Assembly: GCF_001514305.1 (NCBI RefSeq)
Contig: NZ_KQ949113.1
Coordinates: forward strand, 34,766-98,765
Source: Streptomyces dysideae
GTDB taxonomy: Bacteria > Actinomycetota > Actinomycetes > Streptomycetales > Streptomycetaceae
Length of the DNA: 64,000 nucleotides
Direction: 5' to 3'
Under the pieces are notes generated by a model that made no database searches, was not told the origin of the DNA, and saw only the letters and a list, made by a program, of their open reading frames with translations. The position numbers and the translations under genes were made by a program. Within the stretch, counting starts at the first letter, position 1. Each line of letters starts with the position of its first letter. This document shows, one piece after another, positions 26,271 to 35,563 of this stretch.

Positions 26271-27167
26271 GTGCGGAAAGAGGTGTACACGGGGGACGGC
26301 CGGCGATTAGCCGTCGAGGTCAGCGGCGATCCGGGCGGTTCACCGGTGTTCCTGCTGCACGGCACACCCGGCAGCAGAGTCGGCCCGGCCCCGCGGCCGA
26401 TGCTGCTCTACCACCAGCGGGTCCTGCTGATCACCTACGACCGTCCCGGCTACGGCCCCTCCGACCGGCTCCCGGGACGCAAGGTCGCGCACGTCGCCGC
26501 CGACGTCGCCGCCATCGCCGACGCCCTCGGCATCGATCGCTTCGCGGTGGTCGGCCGCTCCGGCGGCGGACCGCACGCCCTGGCCTGCGCCGCCCTGCTG
26601 ACCGACCGGGTGACCCGGGTCGCGGTGCTGGTGAGCCTGGCCCCGCGCGACGCCGACGGACTGGACTGGTTCGCAGGCATGGCGGCCTCCAACGTCCGTG
26701 AGTACTCCAGGGCGCAGTCCAGCCCGGACCGACTCGCGGCCAGTCTGCGCAAGCGTTCCGTCGCCATCCGCGCCGACCCGGTGCGGCTGCTGGCCCAGCT
26801 GCGCCGGGACCTGACCGAGTCCGATCTGCGGGTGGTCGCGGACGCCGGGATCCGGGCCATGCTGCTGCGCAACTACCGGGAGGCGCTGCGGGTGTCCGCC
26901 GACGGCTGGGTGGACGACGCCCTGTCGTTCTGCAGCCCGTGGGGGTTCTCCCTGACCGACATCTCCGTCCCGGTGCTGCTGTGGCACGGCGAGCAGGACG
27001 TGTTCTCGCCGGCCAGCCACACCCGCTGGCTGGCCGAACGCATCACCGGCGTGACCGCCATCCTGCAGCCGGCCGCCGCGCACTTCGCGTCGCTGCGGGT
27101 GTTGCCGGACATCGTGACGTGGCTGCTGGGCGGCCGGCCCGTGCTGCCCGCCGACCACCACCGCTGA
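26271..27167 (+). CDS. Alpha/beta hydrolase with a TTA codon
   Basis: A 298-residue protein from GTG 26271, with GGGGAGGCGAC just upstream. The fold is clear: VFLLHGTPGSRVG (oxyanion region), YDRPGYGPSD, FAVVGRSGGGPHALAC (Ser nucleophile), VPVLLWHGEQDVFSP (Asp) and AAAHFASL (His). Codon 13 is TTA (26307-26309), so translation needs the bldA tRNA and is likely tied to development. The PaaX gene upstream may regulate it. Substrate unknown. Confidence 0.88.
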   Translation: MRKEVYTGDGRRLAVEVSGDPGGSPVFLLHGTPGSRVGPAPRPMLLYHQRVLLITYDRPGYGPSDRLPGRKVAHVAADVAAIADALGIDRFAVVGRSGGGPHALACAALLTDRVTRVAVLVSLAPRDADGLDWFAGMAASNVREYSRAQSSPDRLAASLRKRSVAIRADPVRLLAQLRRDLTESDLRVVADAGIRAMLLRNYREALRVSADGWVDDALSFCSPWGFSLTDISVPVLLWHGEQDVFSPASHTRWLAERITGVTAILQPAAAHFASLRVLPDIVTWLLGGRPVLPADHHR

Positions 27168-27170
27168 GCT

Positions 27171-27183
27171 GCCGCCGGGCGGC
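27171..27183. terminator. Small hairpin between convergent hydrolase and fxsT genes
   Basis: GCCGC, loop CGG, GCGGC lies in the 19-bp gap between two convergent stop codons. It is short and may be a weak bidirectional terminator. Confidence 0.35.
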
Positions 27184-27186
27184 GGG

Positions 27187-30100
27187 TCAGACCGGCAGCG
27201 GCTCCAGGTCCCGGTGGATGCGCTTGCCCTCGCGCACGGTCAGGGTGTGCGGATGGTCCTCGCCGAGGAGCCGGGCCAGATCGGTCCGGGCGCTCTCCTG
27301 GAGCTGGTCGGCCTCCGGGATCCGGCCCAGGGCGCGCAGCGTGACGGCCAGGTTCGCGCGCGAGACGACGGTGTCGGGATGGCCGTGGCCGAGGCCGCTC
27401 TGGAAGCCGGCGACGGCCATCCGCTCCAGGTCCTCGGCCTCGTGCAGCTCGCCCAGTTCCGCGAGCACGTTGGCGAGGTTGACGGCGCAGGCCAGGCTGT
27501 AGGGGTGGTGCGGTCCGAGGACGTCCCGCAGCGTGGCCAGGTTCTCCGCCAGCAGCTCCCGCGCCTTGCCGACCTCGCCCGAACCGCGCAGGAAGATACC
27601 GAGGTTGTTGACGGCGGCCAGCGTCGCCGGATGCCGCATGCCGGGCGCTGTCTGGTACTGCGGCACTATGTCCTGCGCCAGCGCGAGGGCCTCGTCGCGG
27701 GCGCCGGTGGCGTACAGGTCGGTGGCGTGGTTGAGGGTGCAGTCCAGGACGTCCGGTGTCGAGGTGGGGATCTCCCGGGTGCGGTAGTGCTCGCGGGTCT
27801 GCTGGGTGATGGCGCGGGCCTCGGTGACCTGCCCGGCCTTGCGCAGGGAGACGGCGAGGCTCTTCGCGGTGCGCAGGGTCTCCGGGTAGGTGTCGCCGAA
27901 CAGCTCCTGATAGGCGTTGTAGCCGCGCCGCAGCAGCGAGATGGAGGTGCCGTACTCGCCGACCTCCCGCAGGTCGCGGCCCAGGTTGGTGGCGCTGAGC
28001 AGGGTCTCCGGGTTCTTCTCGCCGAGATCGTTGCGCCACCGGTCGTAGATCTCCTGGTCGACGTCGCGGGCCTCGGCGTAGCGGCCGAGCTGGCGCAGGC
28101 AGACGGCACGGTTGTTGTTGGCCTTGAGGGTGCGTGGGTGGTCCTCGCCGAAGCTCTCCTTGAAACCGGTGTAGGCCGCCGTGGCCATCTCCAGGGACTC
28201 GGCGAAGCGGCCGATGCTGCCGAGGTCGGTGGCCAGCCCGCTGGTCGTCATGAGGACGTGCGGATGGTCCGGGGACAGCAGTCGGCGCTGCTGGGCCAGG
28301 GTGTCCGAGCCGACACGCTCCGCCTCGACGTACTTGCCCAGGGAGCGCAGCACGTTCGCGATGTGGAAGCGGAGATAGAGGATCTGGATCCGCAGGTTCC
28401 TGGCATACCGTTCCTGCGCCGCCAGCGCCCGCAGGTCCTCGGCGTCCGCGCGGCCGGTCCGCTCCTTGTCCGCCGCGGTCCGCTTCTCCAGTGCGGCGAT
28501 CTGGTCCCGGCGGTCGTTCAGCTGGGCCTCCCAGGACTCCCGCAGCTGCTCGCCGAGGGCCATGGCGGCGTTCAGGTCGCCACGCTTCCACAGGTAGCGC
28601 ACCCGGTCGATGAGCAGTTGCCGGGTCTCCGGCTCGTCGCAGGCGCCGGCCTCGGAGGCCTCGAGGTGCGGCCAGATCGCGGCGAACACCGAACGGTTCT
28701 CCGGGGCGTCGATCGGCTCCTCGCCCGAGGGCCGGGCGCCGGCCAGGATACGGTGCACCACGTGCTGGGCGTCCAGCTGCTCCTGTGGGGTGAGCTGGGC
28801 CCGGATCACGGCCTGCACCAGTCGGTGCACCTGGATCGACTCGGTGGCCCGGTCCACCTTGGCGAGCGCGAACCGGCCGATCTCGCGGATCACCCGGCCG
28901 AGGACCATCTTCTCCTGCAGTGAGACGTCCTCGACGGCCAGGACGCGGATCATCTCGTCGCCGTAGAGCAGCTTCATGGAGATCGGCTCGGCGGCGAAGA
29001 ACGCGCACAGCTGCAGCAGGCGTACGGCGGCCGGGGAGCGCTCCTTGAGGCGTTCGATGGAGACGTTCCAGGTGGCGGCCACCGGCTGCGGGTAGTTGGA
29101 GGGCTGGCTGAACGACAGGACCAGTTCGGCCTGTTGCTCCAGTTCCGCCAGATAGGTGTCGACGGGCGTGCCGGTCTCGGCGAGCCAGGCGCCGGCCTGG
29201 TCGAGCGCCAGGGGCAGGTCGCCGACGGCCGCGGCGACCCGGTCGGCGTCCTCGGCGCTGAGGTCGGCGGCCCGGCGCAGCAGGTGCTCGACGCTCTCCT
29301 CGCGCAGGAACGGGTCGACCTCCAGGGCCTCGCCGTACTGCAGCCAGGTCTGGTTGCGGGAGGTGACCAGGACGTGTCCGGTGCCGCCGGGGAAGTGCCG
29401 GCTGACCTCCTGCGGCTCGTCGGCGTTGTCGAACACCAGCAGCCAGCGCAGCGCGGCACTCGACTGCCGTAGATGGTCCCGCACCTCCTGCGCGGCCTGT
29501 GCCGCGTCGTCGCCGACCCTGAGGCCCAGCCGGCCGCCCAGTTCGGCGAGGGAGGAGATGACGAGCTCGTTCTGCTCCGAGGGGATCCACCACACCAGGT
29601 CGTAGTCGGCGGCGAAGCGGTGCACGTACTCCAGTGCGATCTGGGTCTTGCCGACGCCGCCGAGGCCGTACAGGGCGTACGGCGCCGGGGAGCCGCTGGT
29701 GGTGCTGGAGCCGAGGCTGTCGCGCAGCCGTTCCAGCAGGGCACTGCGGCCGGTGAAGGAGGCGTTGCGGGGCGAGACGTTCCAGAACTTGGGCGCGGTG
29801 CCCGGGAAGCGGGCCTCGGTGGGCGGGCCGTCGGCGGGGCGCTCGGCTGGCAGGGCCGGTTTGCCGAGGGCACGCAGCAGGACGGCGGCGGCCTGCGGCT
29901 CCTCCAACCGGACCAGGTCGGCCGACGACCACTCGCTGAACGACGGCACGGGCCGGAAGTCGCCGACCCGGACCGCGACCAGCTGGCGCCGGCCGGAGGG
30001 GTCGCCGCCGGTCGCGGCCTCCCACACCTGGCGGGCCCGCGCCGAGCGCTGGTAGGCGGCGGAGAGCACCACGACCGTGCGGTCGGCCGGTTTGTCCGCG

Positions 30101-31242
30101 CCGTCGCCCTCGCAGCCGACGTACGTGAGGACCGTCCGGAATCCGGCCCGGGACAGCAGGGCGGCGATCCAGTCGGCCCACATGCGGTCCTCGGAGACGT
30201 AACTGATGTGCAGATCGGCCGGGAGCGTCGAACGGCTGCGGGTGAACGCCTTCTTGTAGCGCAGCCGCACCTCCTCGTCCATGCGTGGCAGCGTGGTGAC
30301 GGCCTGGTCGCTGATGACGCCGGTGAGCCGTTCGAAGGCGGCCAGCAGCGAGGAGGCGTTGCCGGCCTCGTCGCCGAAGGTGGCAAGGGTCTCCTCGTAG
30401 GCGTAGTAGGGGCGGTACGGGATCTCCACCGACCCCCAGTAGCTGGTGAGTTCGGCCTCGGACATGCCGGTCGGGAACCGGTCGAACTTGGCCCGGGCCA
30501 GCGAGCGCCCGGCGTCGGCCTTCTCCTTCTCGCCCTCGTCGATCCGCATGGGCACGGGCAGGATGCGGATCCGGCGGCTGCGGAAGCGTTCGTCGATGTG
30601 GCGGGCGACGGCGGCGGCGCCGTCGATGCTCTGGTCGCTGAGGGTGAAGCAGTCGACGAGGACGTCCGGCAGATGCGCGGTGCAGATGTCCGCGATGTCG
30701 GACAGGCCGGTGCGGCTGTCGATGAGGACGTAGTCGTAGTGCTGCCGCATGTCGTCGCGCAGCGCGTCGAAGAACAGGCCGCCGCCGAGGTGTTCGTAGA
30801 AGTTGTCCCAGTCGAAGGTGGAGACGATCGCCGAGTAGTCGCGGTTCTGCCGGCCGGCCGAGACCAGGTCGAGGGTGCCCTGGCCGGGGAACGTCCACTC
30901 CAGGGAGACCGCGTGCCGCTGGATACGGGCGTACTGGCGGTGCCAGTCGGGTGCGCGGCGCTCGGTCTCGGCGGGGTCGGCTGCGGCCGCCCACGCGTAG
31001 TCGGTGAGCAGTTCGATGACGCCGGTGGTGGCACCGGTGGTCGCCGGGTCGAGGAAGGGGTGGAAGAAGCGGTGCAGGCCGGGCGCTTCCAGGTCCCAGT
31101 CCACGGCGAGGACGTGTTTTCCGTTGGCGGCGAGGATCCAGGCGGTGTTGGCGAGGGCCATGGTCCGCCCGGTGCCACCCTTGTACGAGTAGAACGTCAC
31201 GACGCGGCCGTCGCGGCCGTCACGTCCCTCAAGGCTGCTCAT
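27187..31242 (-). CDS. fxsT: FxSxx-COOH system TPR protein (ParA-like P-loop, TIR-like, NB-ARC, TPR)
   Basis: A 1,351-residue multidomain protein. Residues 14-27 hold a ParA/MinD-like deviant P-loop (VTFYSYKGGTGRTMALAN), with VLIDSRTGLSDIAD as the switch region. A TIR-like segment starts near 343 (DLHISYVSEDRMWADWIAAL). An NB-ARC P-loop lies near 526 (LYGLGGVGKTQIALEY), with LLVFDNADEPQEV as Walker B and an LPLALDQAGAWL motif. Residues 940-1330 are tetratricopeptide repeats with the HPxTL-type spacing of NB-ARC/TPR proteins. The architecture resembles STAND signalling ATPases. It ends the fxs operon and overlaps fxsC by 14 bases. Confidence 0.9.
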   Translation of the reverse strand: MSSLEGRDGRDGRVVTFYSYKGGTGRTMALANTAWILAANGKHVLAVDWDLEAPGLHRFFHPFLDPATTGATTGVIELLTDYAWAAAADPAETERRAPDWHRQYARIQRHAVSLEWTFPGQGTLDLVSAGRQNRDYSAIVSTFDWDNFYEHLGGGLFFDALRDDMRQHYDYVLIDSRTGLSDIADICTAHLPDVLVDCFTLSDQSIDGAAAVARHIDERFRSRRIRILPVPMRIDEGEKEKADAGRSLARAKFDRFPTGMSEAELTSYWGSVEIPYRPYYAYEETLATFGDEAGNASSLLAAFERLTGVISDQAVTTLPRMDEEVRLRYKKAFTRSRSTLPADLHISYVSEDRMWADWIAALLSRAGFRTVLTYVGCEGDGADKPADRTVVVLSAAYQRSARARQVWEAATGGDPSGRRQLVAVRVGDFRPVPSFSEWSSADLVRLEEPQAAAVLLRALGKPALPAERPADGPPTEARFPGTAPKFWNVSPRNASFTGRSALLERLRDSLGSSTTSGSPAPYALYGLGGVGKTQIALEYVHRFAADYDLVWWIPSEQNELVISSLAELGGRLGLRVGDDAAQAAQEVRDHLRQSSAALRWLLVFDNADEPQEVSRHFPGGTGHVLVTSRNQTWLQYGEALEVDPFLREESVEHLLRRAADLSAEDADRVAAAVGDLPLALDQAGAWLAETGTPVDTYLAELEQQAELVLSFSQPSNYPQPVAATWNVSIERLKERSPAAVRLLQLCAFFAAEPISMKLLYGDEMIRVLAVEDVSLQEKMVLGRVIREIGRFALAKVDRATESIQVHRLVQAVIRAQLTPQEQLDAQHVVHRILAGARPSGEEPIDAPENRSVFAAIWPHLEASEAGACDEPETRQLLIDRVRYLWKRGDLNAAMALGEQLRESWEAQLNDRRDQIAALEKRTAADKERTGRADAEDLRALAAQERYARNLRIQILYLRFHIANVLRSLGKYVEAERVGSDTLAQQRRLLSPDHPHVLMTTSGLATDLGSIGRFAESLEMATAAYTGFKESFGEDHPRTLKANNNRAVCLRQLGRYAEARDVDQEIYDRWRNDLGEKNPETLLSATNLGRDLREVGEYGTSISLLRRGYNAYQELFGDTYPETLRTAKSLAVSLRKAGQVTEARAITQQTREHYRTREIPTSTPDVLDCTLNHATDLYATGARDEALALAQDIVPQYQTAPGMRHPATLAAVNNLGIFLRGSGEVGKARELLAENLATLRDVLGPHHPYSLACAVNLANVLAELGELHEAEDLERMAVAGFQSGLGHGHPDTVVSRANLAVTLRALGRIPEADQLQESARTDLARLLGEDHPHTLTVREGKRIHRDLEPLPV

Positions 31243-32578
31243 CGCGGTCTTCCTCCTCGGTGTACGGGCGGTGCACCGGTGGTTGGCTGTCCTGGTCCCC
31301 CGAGATGCTCAGCCGGAAGCGTGGGGTGCCCCGGCCGGGTGGTGGCTGGGCCGGGGTGTTCTTGAGGTGCTGGGCCGCGGCCCACTGCACGACGTGCGGC
31401 AGCAGCGCGCCGAAGGACTCGTGGTCGGGGATGCCGCCGACGGCGGGCCGGCAGGCCTGCCGGCCCTGGGTCATCTTGCGCGGCAGGGTGGCCTCCGCGT
31501 CGGCGGCGAGGGTGTGCTGGGCGTCGCCGCTGTCGGGGTCGTCGCCGTTCCACGGCACCATGAGGCCGGTCGCGGGCCGGTGGCTCACGTCGAACTTGCC
31601 GAGCCGGGTGCGCTGTTCGGGGTCGCGCAGCACCCAGCGGTCGAGCAGCATCACTTCCGGGCCGGCTGCGGTGGATCCGTCGGCCTCGTGGTGCCAGGTG
31701 TCGAAGGGCTGGAGGTCGGGGCGGTAGTCCAGGCGTTCGGCGATCTCGGCGGCGAGCGCGGCCAGCGGTCTGGGGCTTTCGGGGTGGAAGGGGTTCCAGT
31801 CGAGCGCCGAGTGGCCGTAGTAGTCGGGGCTGCGGCCTTCGGGCAGCCGGCGCAGGGAGTTGGCGGCCACGGTGATCCGCAGGGTCCGGCGGGCGCGTAC
31901 GGGTGCGAAGGCGTCGGGCACCGTGTCCAGCGGCGTCCGCTGTCCCGGCTCCACGACGACGCGCTGCCCGACGGTGATGATGCGGCGGGCGAGTTCGAGC
32001 ACGGCCCGCTCGTAGTGGCGGCGGTAGGCGCTGACCTTCATCAGGCCGTAGAGCCCGAAGTCGCGGTACCGGTCGCCGAGTTCGGGATGCGTGTATTGCA
32101 CCTCTCTGACGGACTCGGGGAGTTGGCGGTCCTCGACCGGAGCCCACAGCGCCGGCACCACCGCGCTGGGCGTGCCCCCGCGCCCCTCGGTGACGTACCG
32201 GGCGGTCCGCCGGCCGAAGACGGTCCACTCCTTGCCGCACCAGGAACTGCGGAAGTAGCGCGGCGAGTACAACGGGACGAACACCCGGCAGCCGGCCAGC
32301 GAGTCGGCCAGCTCGGTCGTCCAGATCTGCCCCGTGCGCATCGACCGGTCCATGAACCCGGAACCGCCGGGCGGCACATCGGTCATATGCATGATGTGAC
32401 CGCACAGATCACGGAAGAGTTTGCGGACCCACAGGTCCGGATCCGAGTCGTCGGCCTCGTCCGGCGGGACATGCGCGTAACTCAGGAAGAAGTACGGGCC
32501 CTTGCGACCCGCCCGTAACGGCTCCATCGACTCCACATGATCCCCCGATCCCGCCCCCGTCCCCCGAGGCGTGGACAC
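31229..32578 (-). CDS. fxsC: TIR-like protein FxsC
   Basis: A 449-residue protein. Residues 27-110 form a TIR-like domain (GPYFFLSYAHVPPDEADDSD, ...FMDRSMRTGQIWTTELADSL, VFVPLYSPRYFRSSWCGKEW). The C-terminal region (YYGHSALDWNPFHPESPRPL...) is the extension specific to FxsC. TIR domains act as NAD-hydrolases or as adaptors; catalytic competence cannot be judged by eye. GTG 32578 directly abuts the TGA of aac(3). Codon 21 is TTA (32516-32518). It is part of the minus-strand fxs operon. Confidence 0.88.
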   Translation of the reverse strand: MSTPRGTGAGSGDHVESMEPLRAGRKGPYFFLSYAHVPPDEADDSDPDLWVRKLFRDLCGHIMHMTDVPPGGSGFMDRSMRTGQIWTTELADSLAGCRVFVPLYSPRYFRSSWCGKEWTVFGRRTARYVTEGRGGTPSAVVPALWAPVEDRQLPESVREVQYTHPELGDRYRDFGLYGLMKVSAYRRHYERAVLELARRIITVGQRVVVEPGQRTPLDTVPDAFAPVRARRTLRITVAANSLRRLPEGRSPDYYGHSALDWNPFHPESPRPLAALAAEIAERLDYRPDLQPFDTWHHEADGSTAAGPEVMLLDRWVLRDPEQRTRLGKFDVSHRPATGLMVPWNGDDPDSGDAQHTLAADAEATLPRKMTQGRQACRPAVGGIPDHESFGALLPHVVQWAAAQHLKNTPAQPPPGRGTPRFRLSISGDQDSQPPVHRPYTEEEDRDEQP

Positions 32579-33415
32579 TCAGTGTAAGAAGCCGCACGCG
32601 TTTTGCAGCCGCTTCGTATCACGGAGGCGGGGACGTTTTCCGGCCAGCCAGCCGGTGGCGAAGTCGACCGCGTCCGCCAGGGGCAGCGAACGGGTCTCGG
32701 CATCCCCGATCCGGCCGTGCCGGACGCCGGGCGACGGCAGCGCCGCGTCGTACGTCTCGTACGCCGCGCCCAGGTCGCCGAAGTCGCCGTCGTCCAGGTC
32801 GACGTCCTTGTACGAGATCCACTGGCGCCTCCCGTCCCGCAGGACCACGCAGCGGTATTCCCGCCGGGGTGCGTCGGCGATCCGGTACTCGGCGAGGTGG
32901 AAGGCGCTGCACACGTCGTAGCCGACCCCGACGAGCAGCACCCGGGCCCCGGCCGTGTACAGCCGGGCCAGCGGTGAGGACTCGCCCAGGTGGCAGTCCT
33001 CGTCGTGGCCCGCCATCAGCTCCTCGGCGCGGCCGCCGACGGCGGCGAACGACGTCTGCGGATGGGCGCTGCGCACCGCCCCGGCGCGGCGCCGCACCGC
33101 TTCGGCCAGCTGCCCCATGCCCTGCGACGGAGTGGTCAGCGGGTCGAAGGGCGGCATGGCGGCGTGCTGGGCGGCGCGCTGACGGTACGTCATACCCCGG
33201 GTGCGTGCCCGGTATTCGGGCGAGGAGTCGGAGTTTCCCGCGGTGAACGCCGGGACGACCAGGGTCCCGTCCGGGCCGAGGGCGTCGAGCAGCGTGCTCA
33301 GGACGGTGTCGGCGTCCGCGCCCACCCGGCGCAGGGAGGCGTGCGCCAGCACGGTCGCACCGGCCCTGACGCCCAGGGCGTCGAGGTCGGCGGCCGGTGT
33401 CCGGACCGCCGTCAT
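32579..33415 (-). CDS. Aminoglycoside N(3)-acetyltransferase-like protein
   Basis: A 278-residue member of the AAC(3) family (GCN5-unrelated antibiotic acetyltransferase). It shows DLDALGVRAGATVLAHASLR, LGPDGTLVVPAFTAGNSDSS, HPQTSFAAVGGRAEEL and HLGESSPLARLY, the family acetyl-CoA and active-site regions. ATG 33415 overlaps the fxsB stop (ATGA). The penultimate sense codon is TTA (32585-32587). Members within fxs operons may acetylate the peptide or an amine metabolite rather than an aminoglycoside, so resistance should not be assumed. Confidence 0.85.
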   Translation of the reverse strand: MTAVRTPAADLDALGVRAGATVLAHASLRRVGADADTVLSTLLDALGPDGTLVVPAFTAGNSDSSPEYRARTRGMTYRQRAAQHAAMPPFDPLTTPSQGMGQLAEAVRRRAGAVRSAHPQTSFAAVGGRAEELMAGHDEDCHLGESSPLARLYTAGARVLLVGVGYDVCSAFHLAEYRIADAPRREYRCVVLRDGRRQWISYKDVDLDDGDFGDLGAAYETYDAALPSPGVRHGRIGDAETRSLPLADAVDFATGWLAGKRPRLRDTKRLQNACGFLH

Positions 33416-35547
33416 CCCCAGCTCCGGCTCATCCCGTCGACGAACCGCCGGCCGAGCTCGGTCAGCGAGGGCGCCGCCGCCAGCTCCGCCAGCCGCACCC
33501 CGGTCCGCCGGGCCGACCCGTCTGCGCCGCCGAGGGCGTCGGTCGCCGTGCGCGCGTAGGTGTCGGCGAGCAGCACGCCGGTGCGAGCGTCGGCCTCGTC
33601 GTAGAGGTCGCACAGGTCGAGCAGGGCGTCCAGCACCCCGAGCCGGAATCCGCGCACCAGGTCGGCGGCGAGCCGTACGGGATCGTGGTCCAGGGCGACC
33701 CCCAGGGCCACGAACCCCCCTGCGGCCGAGGCGGGACGCGGATCCACCGGGCCGACGACCGGGGTCACCACCCGCACACCCGCCGCCATCCCGGACGCCA
33801 CCTGTGGGAGTGTCTTGCGGATCAACGCCCAGGCCTGGGGCAGCACATGCCGCCACCGCTCGATCTCGTCGTCCGTCAGCCGGCCTTGCACGGGCCGCTC
33901 GAAGCAGTCGCGGTACGGATCCACGTCGTCCAGCACGACCTCGAACCCGTCGGCACGCAGCCACCGCAGCGGTTCCCATGCGGGACCGCCGATCTGATCC
34001 GACGTCAACTCGACGGTCGCGGCTCCGGTTTGGGTACGCAACCGCCCCAGCCCGGGGAGGTGAGCGAAGCCGTCGCGCACCGGCACCGTGGCCCGGTCGA
34101 CGGCGCCGACAGGCAGCGCCGCGGCGGCCACGAGCGAGGCGAGGTGATCGGCCGGAGCGGCCCCGTCGAGGCATCGCACGGCCCAGGTACGCGTATAGGG
34201 ATGGGACAGCAGCGGCATCACCAGGGCACTGTCCCGCCGCCCGAGCCCGAGCGCCAGCCCCCACGCGGAGGCCCACAACTCGCCTCCCGTCTCGCCCAGT
34301 TCACTGTCGGCCATGGTCAGCAGCTCACGGGTGACCGCCTGCCGCTCCCAGGCCAGCTCCGCCACGGCGGCGCCGTCGTCGCTGCCGTCGGCCAGCGCGT
34401 CGAAGCCCTCGACCGGCCGGCCGGCTCCGGCGCCGGTGCGGGCGTCGATGGAGCGGATCAGCGTCTCGAGGTCCGCGCAGTAAACTGATGGGTTGTCAAA
34501 CTCTGTGCCATCACCGCGATATCGGTGCGCGTACAGCCCGCCTCCACAGGAACGCACCACGGGACAGGACCGGCACTTCGCACTCAGCCCGGCCAGCCCG
34601 CGCTGTCGTGCGGCGATGCCCGGATGGCGGGCCACGTCGTCAAAGGTGTTCCGGAAGACGTCCTCGCCGGTGACCGGGGCGCCGTCGAAGGCGGTCTTGA
34701 GGGAGTCCGCCTGCTCGAACGTTCCGTCCGTCTCGACCACCACGACATCGGCCGGCGCGAGTCCCAGGGACTCGGTCAGGCTGAGGCCGCCGCCGAGGGT
34801 GCTGATGACGGAGTCGAACATGCGCACGGGCATCGGGCGCCCCTGAGCGTCCCAGCGGTCGTAGACGGCCATGAGCCAGTCCGCGTACGCCGTGTCCACG
34901 CCCTCTGGACGCGGCGGCGGGTCGGCCCAAGTGGCGTGCGGGAGAAGGAAGTCGATGTGCGGTGGTTCCTGCGCGGCCAGTGCGTCGTAGGCGGCGACGG
35001 GATCGTTGCGTACGTCGACCGTCGCCAGCAGACCCGCGTACAGATGGCGGTAGCGGTCCTGCCGGAGGAGGGAAAGCGCCGCCAGCACCTTGTCATGACT
35101 GCTGCGGCCATTGGAAAATAGGCGGTGCAGGTCATTCGCCGCCTGATCGCCGTCCAGGGACACACCCACCCGGACGTCGAATTCCGCGAAAAGATCGAGA
35201 AAGCGTGGGCTGAGCCGAACGCCGTTGGTGTGAATGCGCAGATCGAGTCGCGACACCCCGTGCAGTGCACTGCGAAATTCCTCGCAGATACGGCGTAAGC
35301 GTGCCGGTCCGGCCAGCAATGGCTCGCCTCCGTGCAGGATGACCTGCACGGAGGGCAGCGCATGGCCCTTGGCGTGGTCCGCCAGACGCAGCGCCGTCCG
35401 TGAAATGACCTCGTCCGAGATCACTTTCGGTCGGGCGCTCCAACTCTGGTCGGCGTGCTCGTACACATAACAGTGGTCACATGCGAGGTCGCATCGACTG
35501 TGCACCTTGAGGACGAGTTGCCGAAGTGGAACCAGCGGGCCGGTCAT
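33412..35547 (-). CDS. fxsB: FxsB radical SAM maturase fused to a degenerate HExxH-type domain
   Basis: A 711-residue protein. Cys19, Cys23 and Cys26 (CDLACDHC) form the radical SAM 4Fe-4S site, followed by VILHGGEPLLAG. Near residue 323 a SPASM-type cysteine cluster reads KCRSCPVVRSCGGG. FxsB enzymes belong to the XYE/GRR/FXS maturases that build three-residue cyclophanes in precursor peptides. The C-terminal 300 residues match the HExxH peptide-modification domain, but LVRGFRLGVLDALLDL (R632, G633, L636) stands where active members have HExxH. Codon 84 is TTA (35296-35298). The gene starts 16 bp after the candidate precursor gene. Confidence 0.9.
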   Translation of the reverse strand: MTGPLVPLRQLVLKVHSRCDLACDHCYVYEHADQSWSARPKVISDEVISRTALRLADHAKGHALPSVQVILHGGEPLLAGPARLRRICEEFRSALHGVSRLDLRIHTNGVRLSPRFLDLFAEFDVRVGVSLDGDQAANDLHRLFSNGRSSHDKVLAALSLLRQDRYRHLYAGLLATVDVRNDPVAAYDALAAQEPPHIDFLLPHATWADPPPRPEGVDTAYADWLMAVYDRWDAQGRPMPVRMFDSVISTLGGGLSLTESLGLAPADVVVVETDGTFEQADSLKTAFDGAPVTGEDVFRNTFDDVARHPGIAARQRGLAGLSAKCRSCPVVRSCGGGLYAHRYRGDGTEFDNPSVYCADLETLIRSIDARTGAGAGRPVEGFDALADGSDDGAAVAELAWERQAVTRELLTMADSELGETGGELWASAWGLALGLGRRDSALVMPLLSHPYTRTWAVRCLDGAAPADHLASLVAAAALPVGAVDRATVPVRDGFAHLPGLGRLRTQTGAATVELTSDQIGGPAWEPLRWLRADGFEVVLDDVDPYRDCFERPVQGRLTDDEIERWRHVLPQAWALIRKTLPQVASGMAAGVRVVTPVVGPVDPRPASAAGGFVALGVALDHDPVRLAADLVRGFRLGVLDALLDLCDLYDEADARTGVLLADTYARTATDALGGADGSARRTGVRLAELAAAPSLTELGRRFVDGMSRSWG

Positions 35548-35563
35548 TCTGGAATACTCGACA

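Noticed and set aside
26873..30994. Minus-strand open frame of 1,373 codons overlapping fxsT
   Set aside because: Same strand but another frame; Arg/Pro/Gly-rich and without motifs, while the fxsT frame carries ParA, NB-ARC and TPR motifs.
32579..33415. Calling the AAC(3)-like protein an antibiotic-resistance gene
   Set aside because: Family membership is clear, but its tight coupling within the fxs operon makes a role in that system equally likely.
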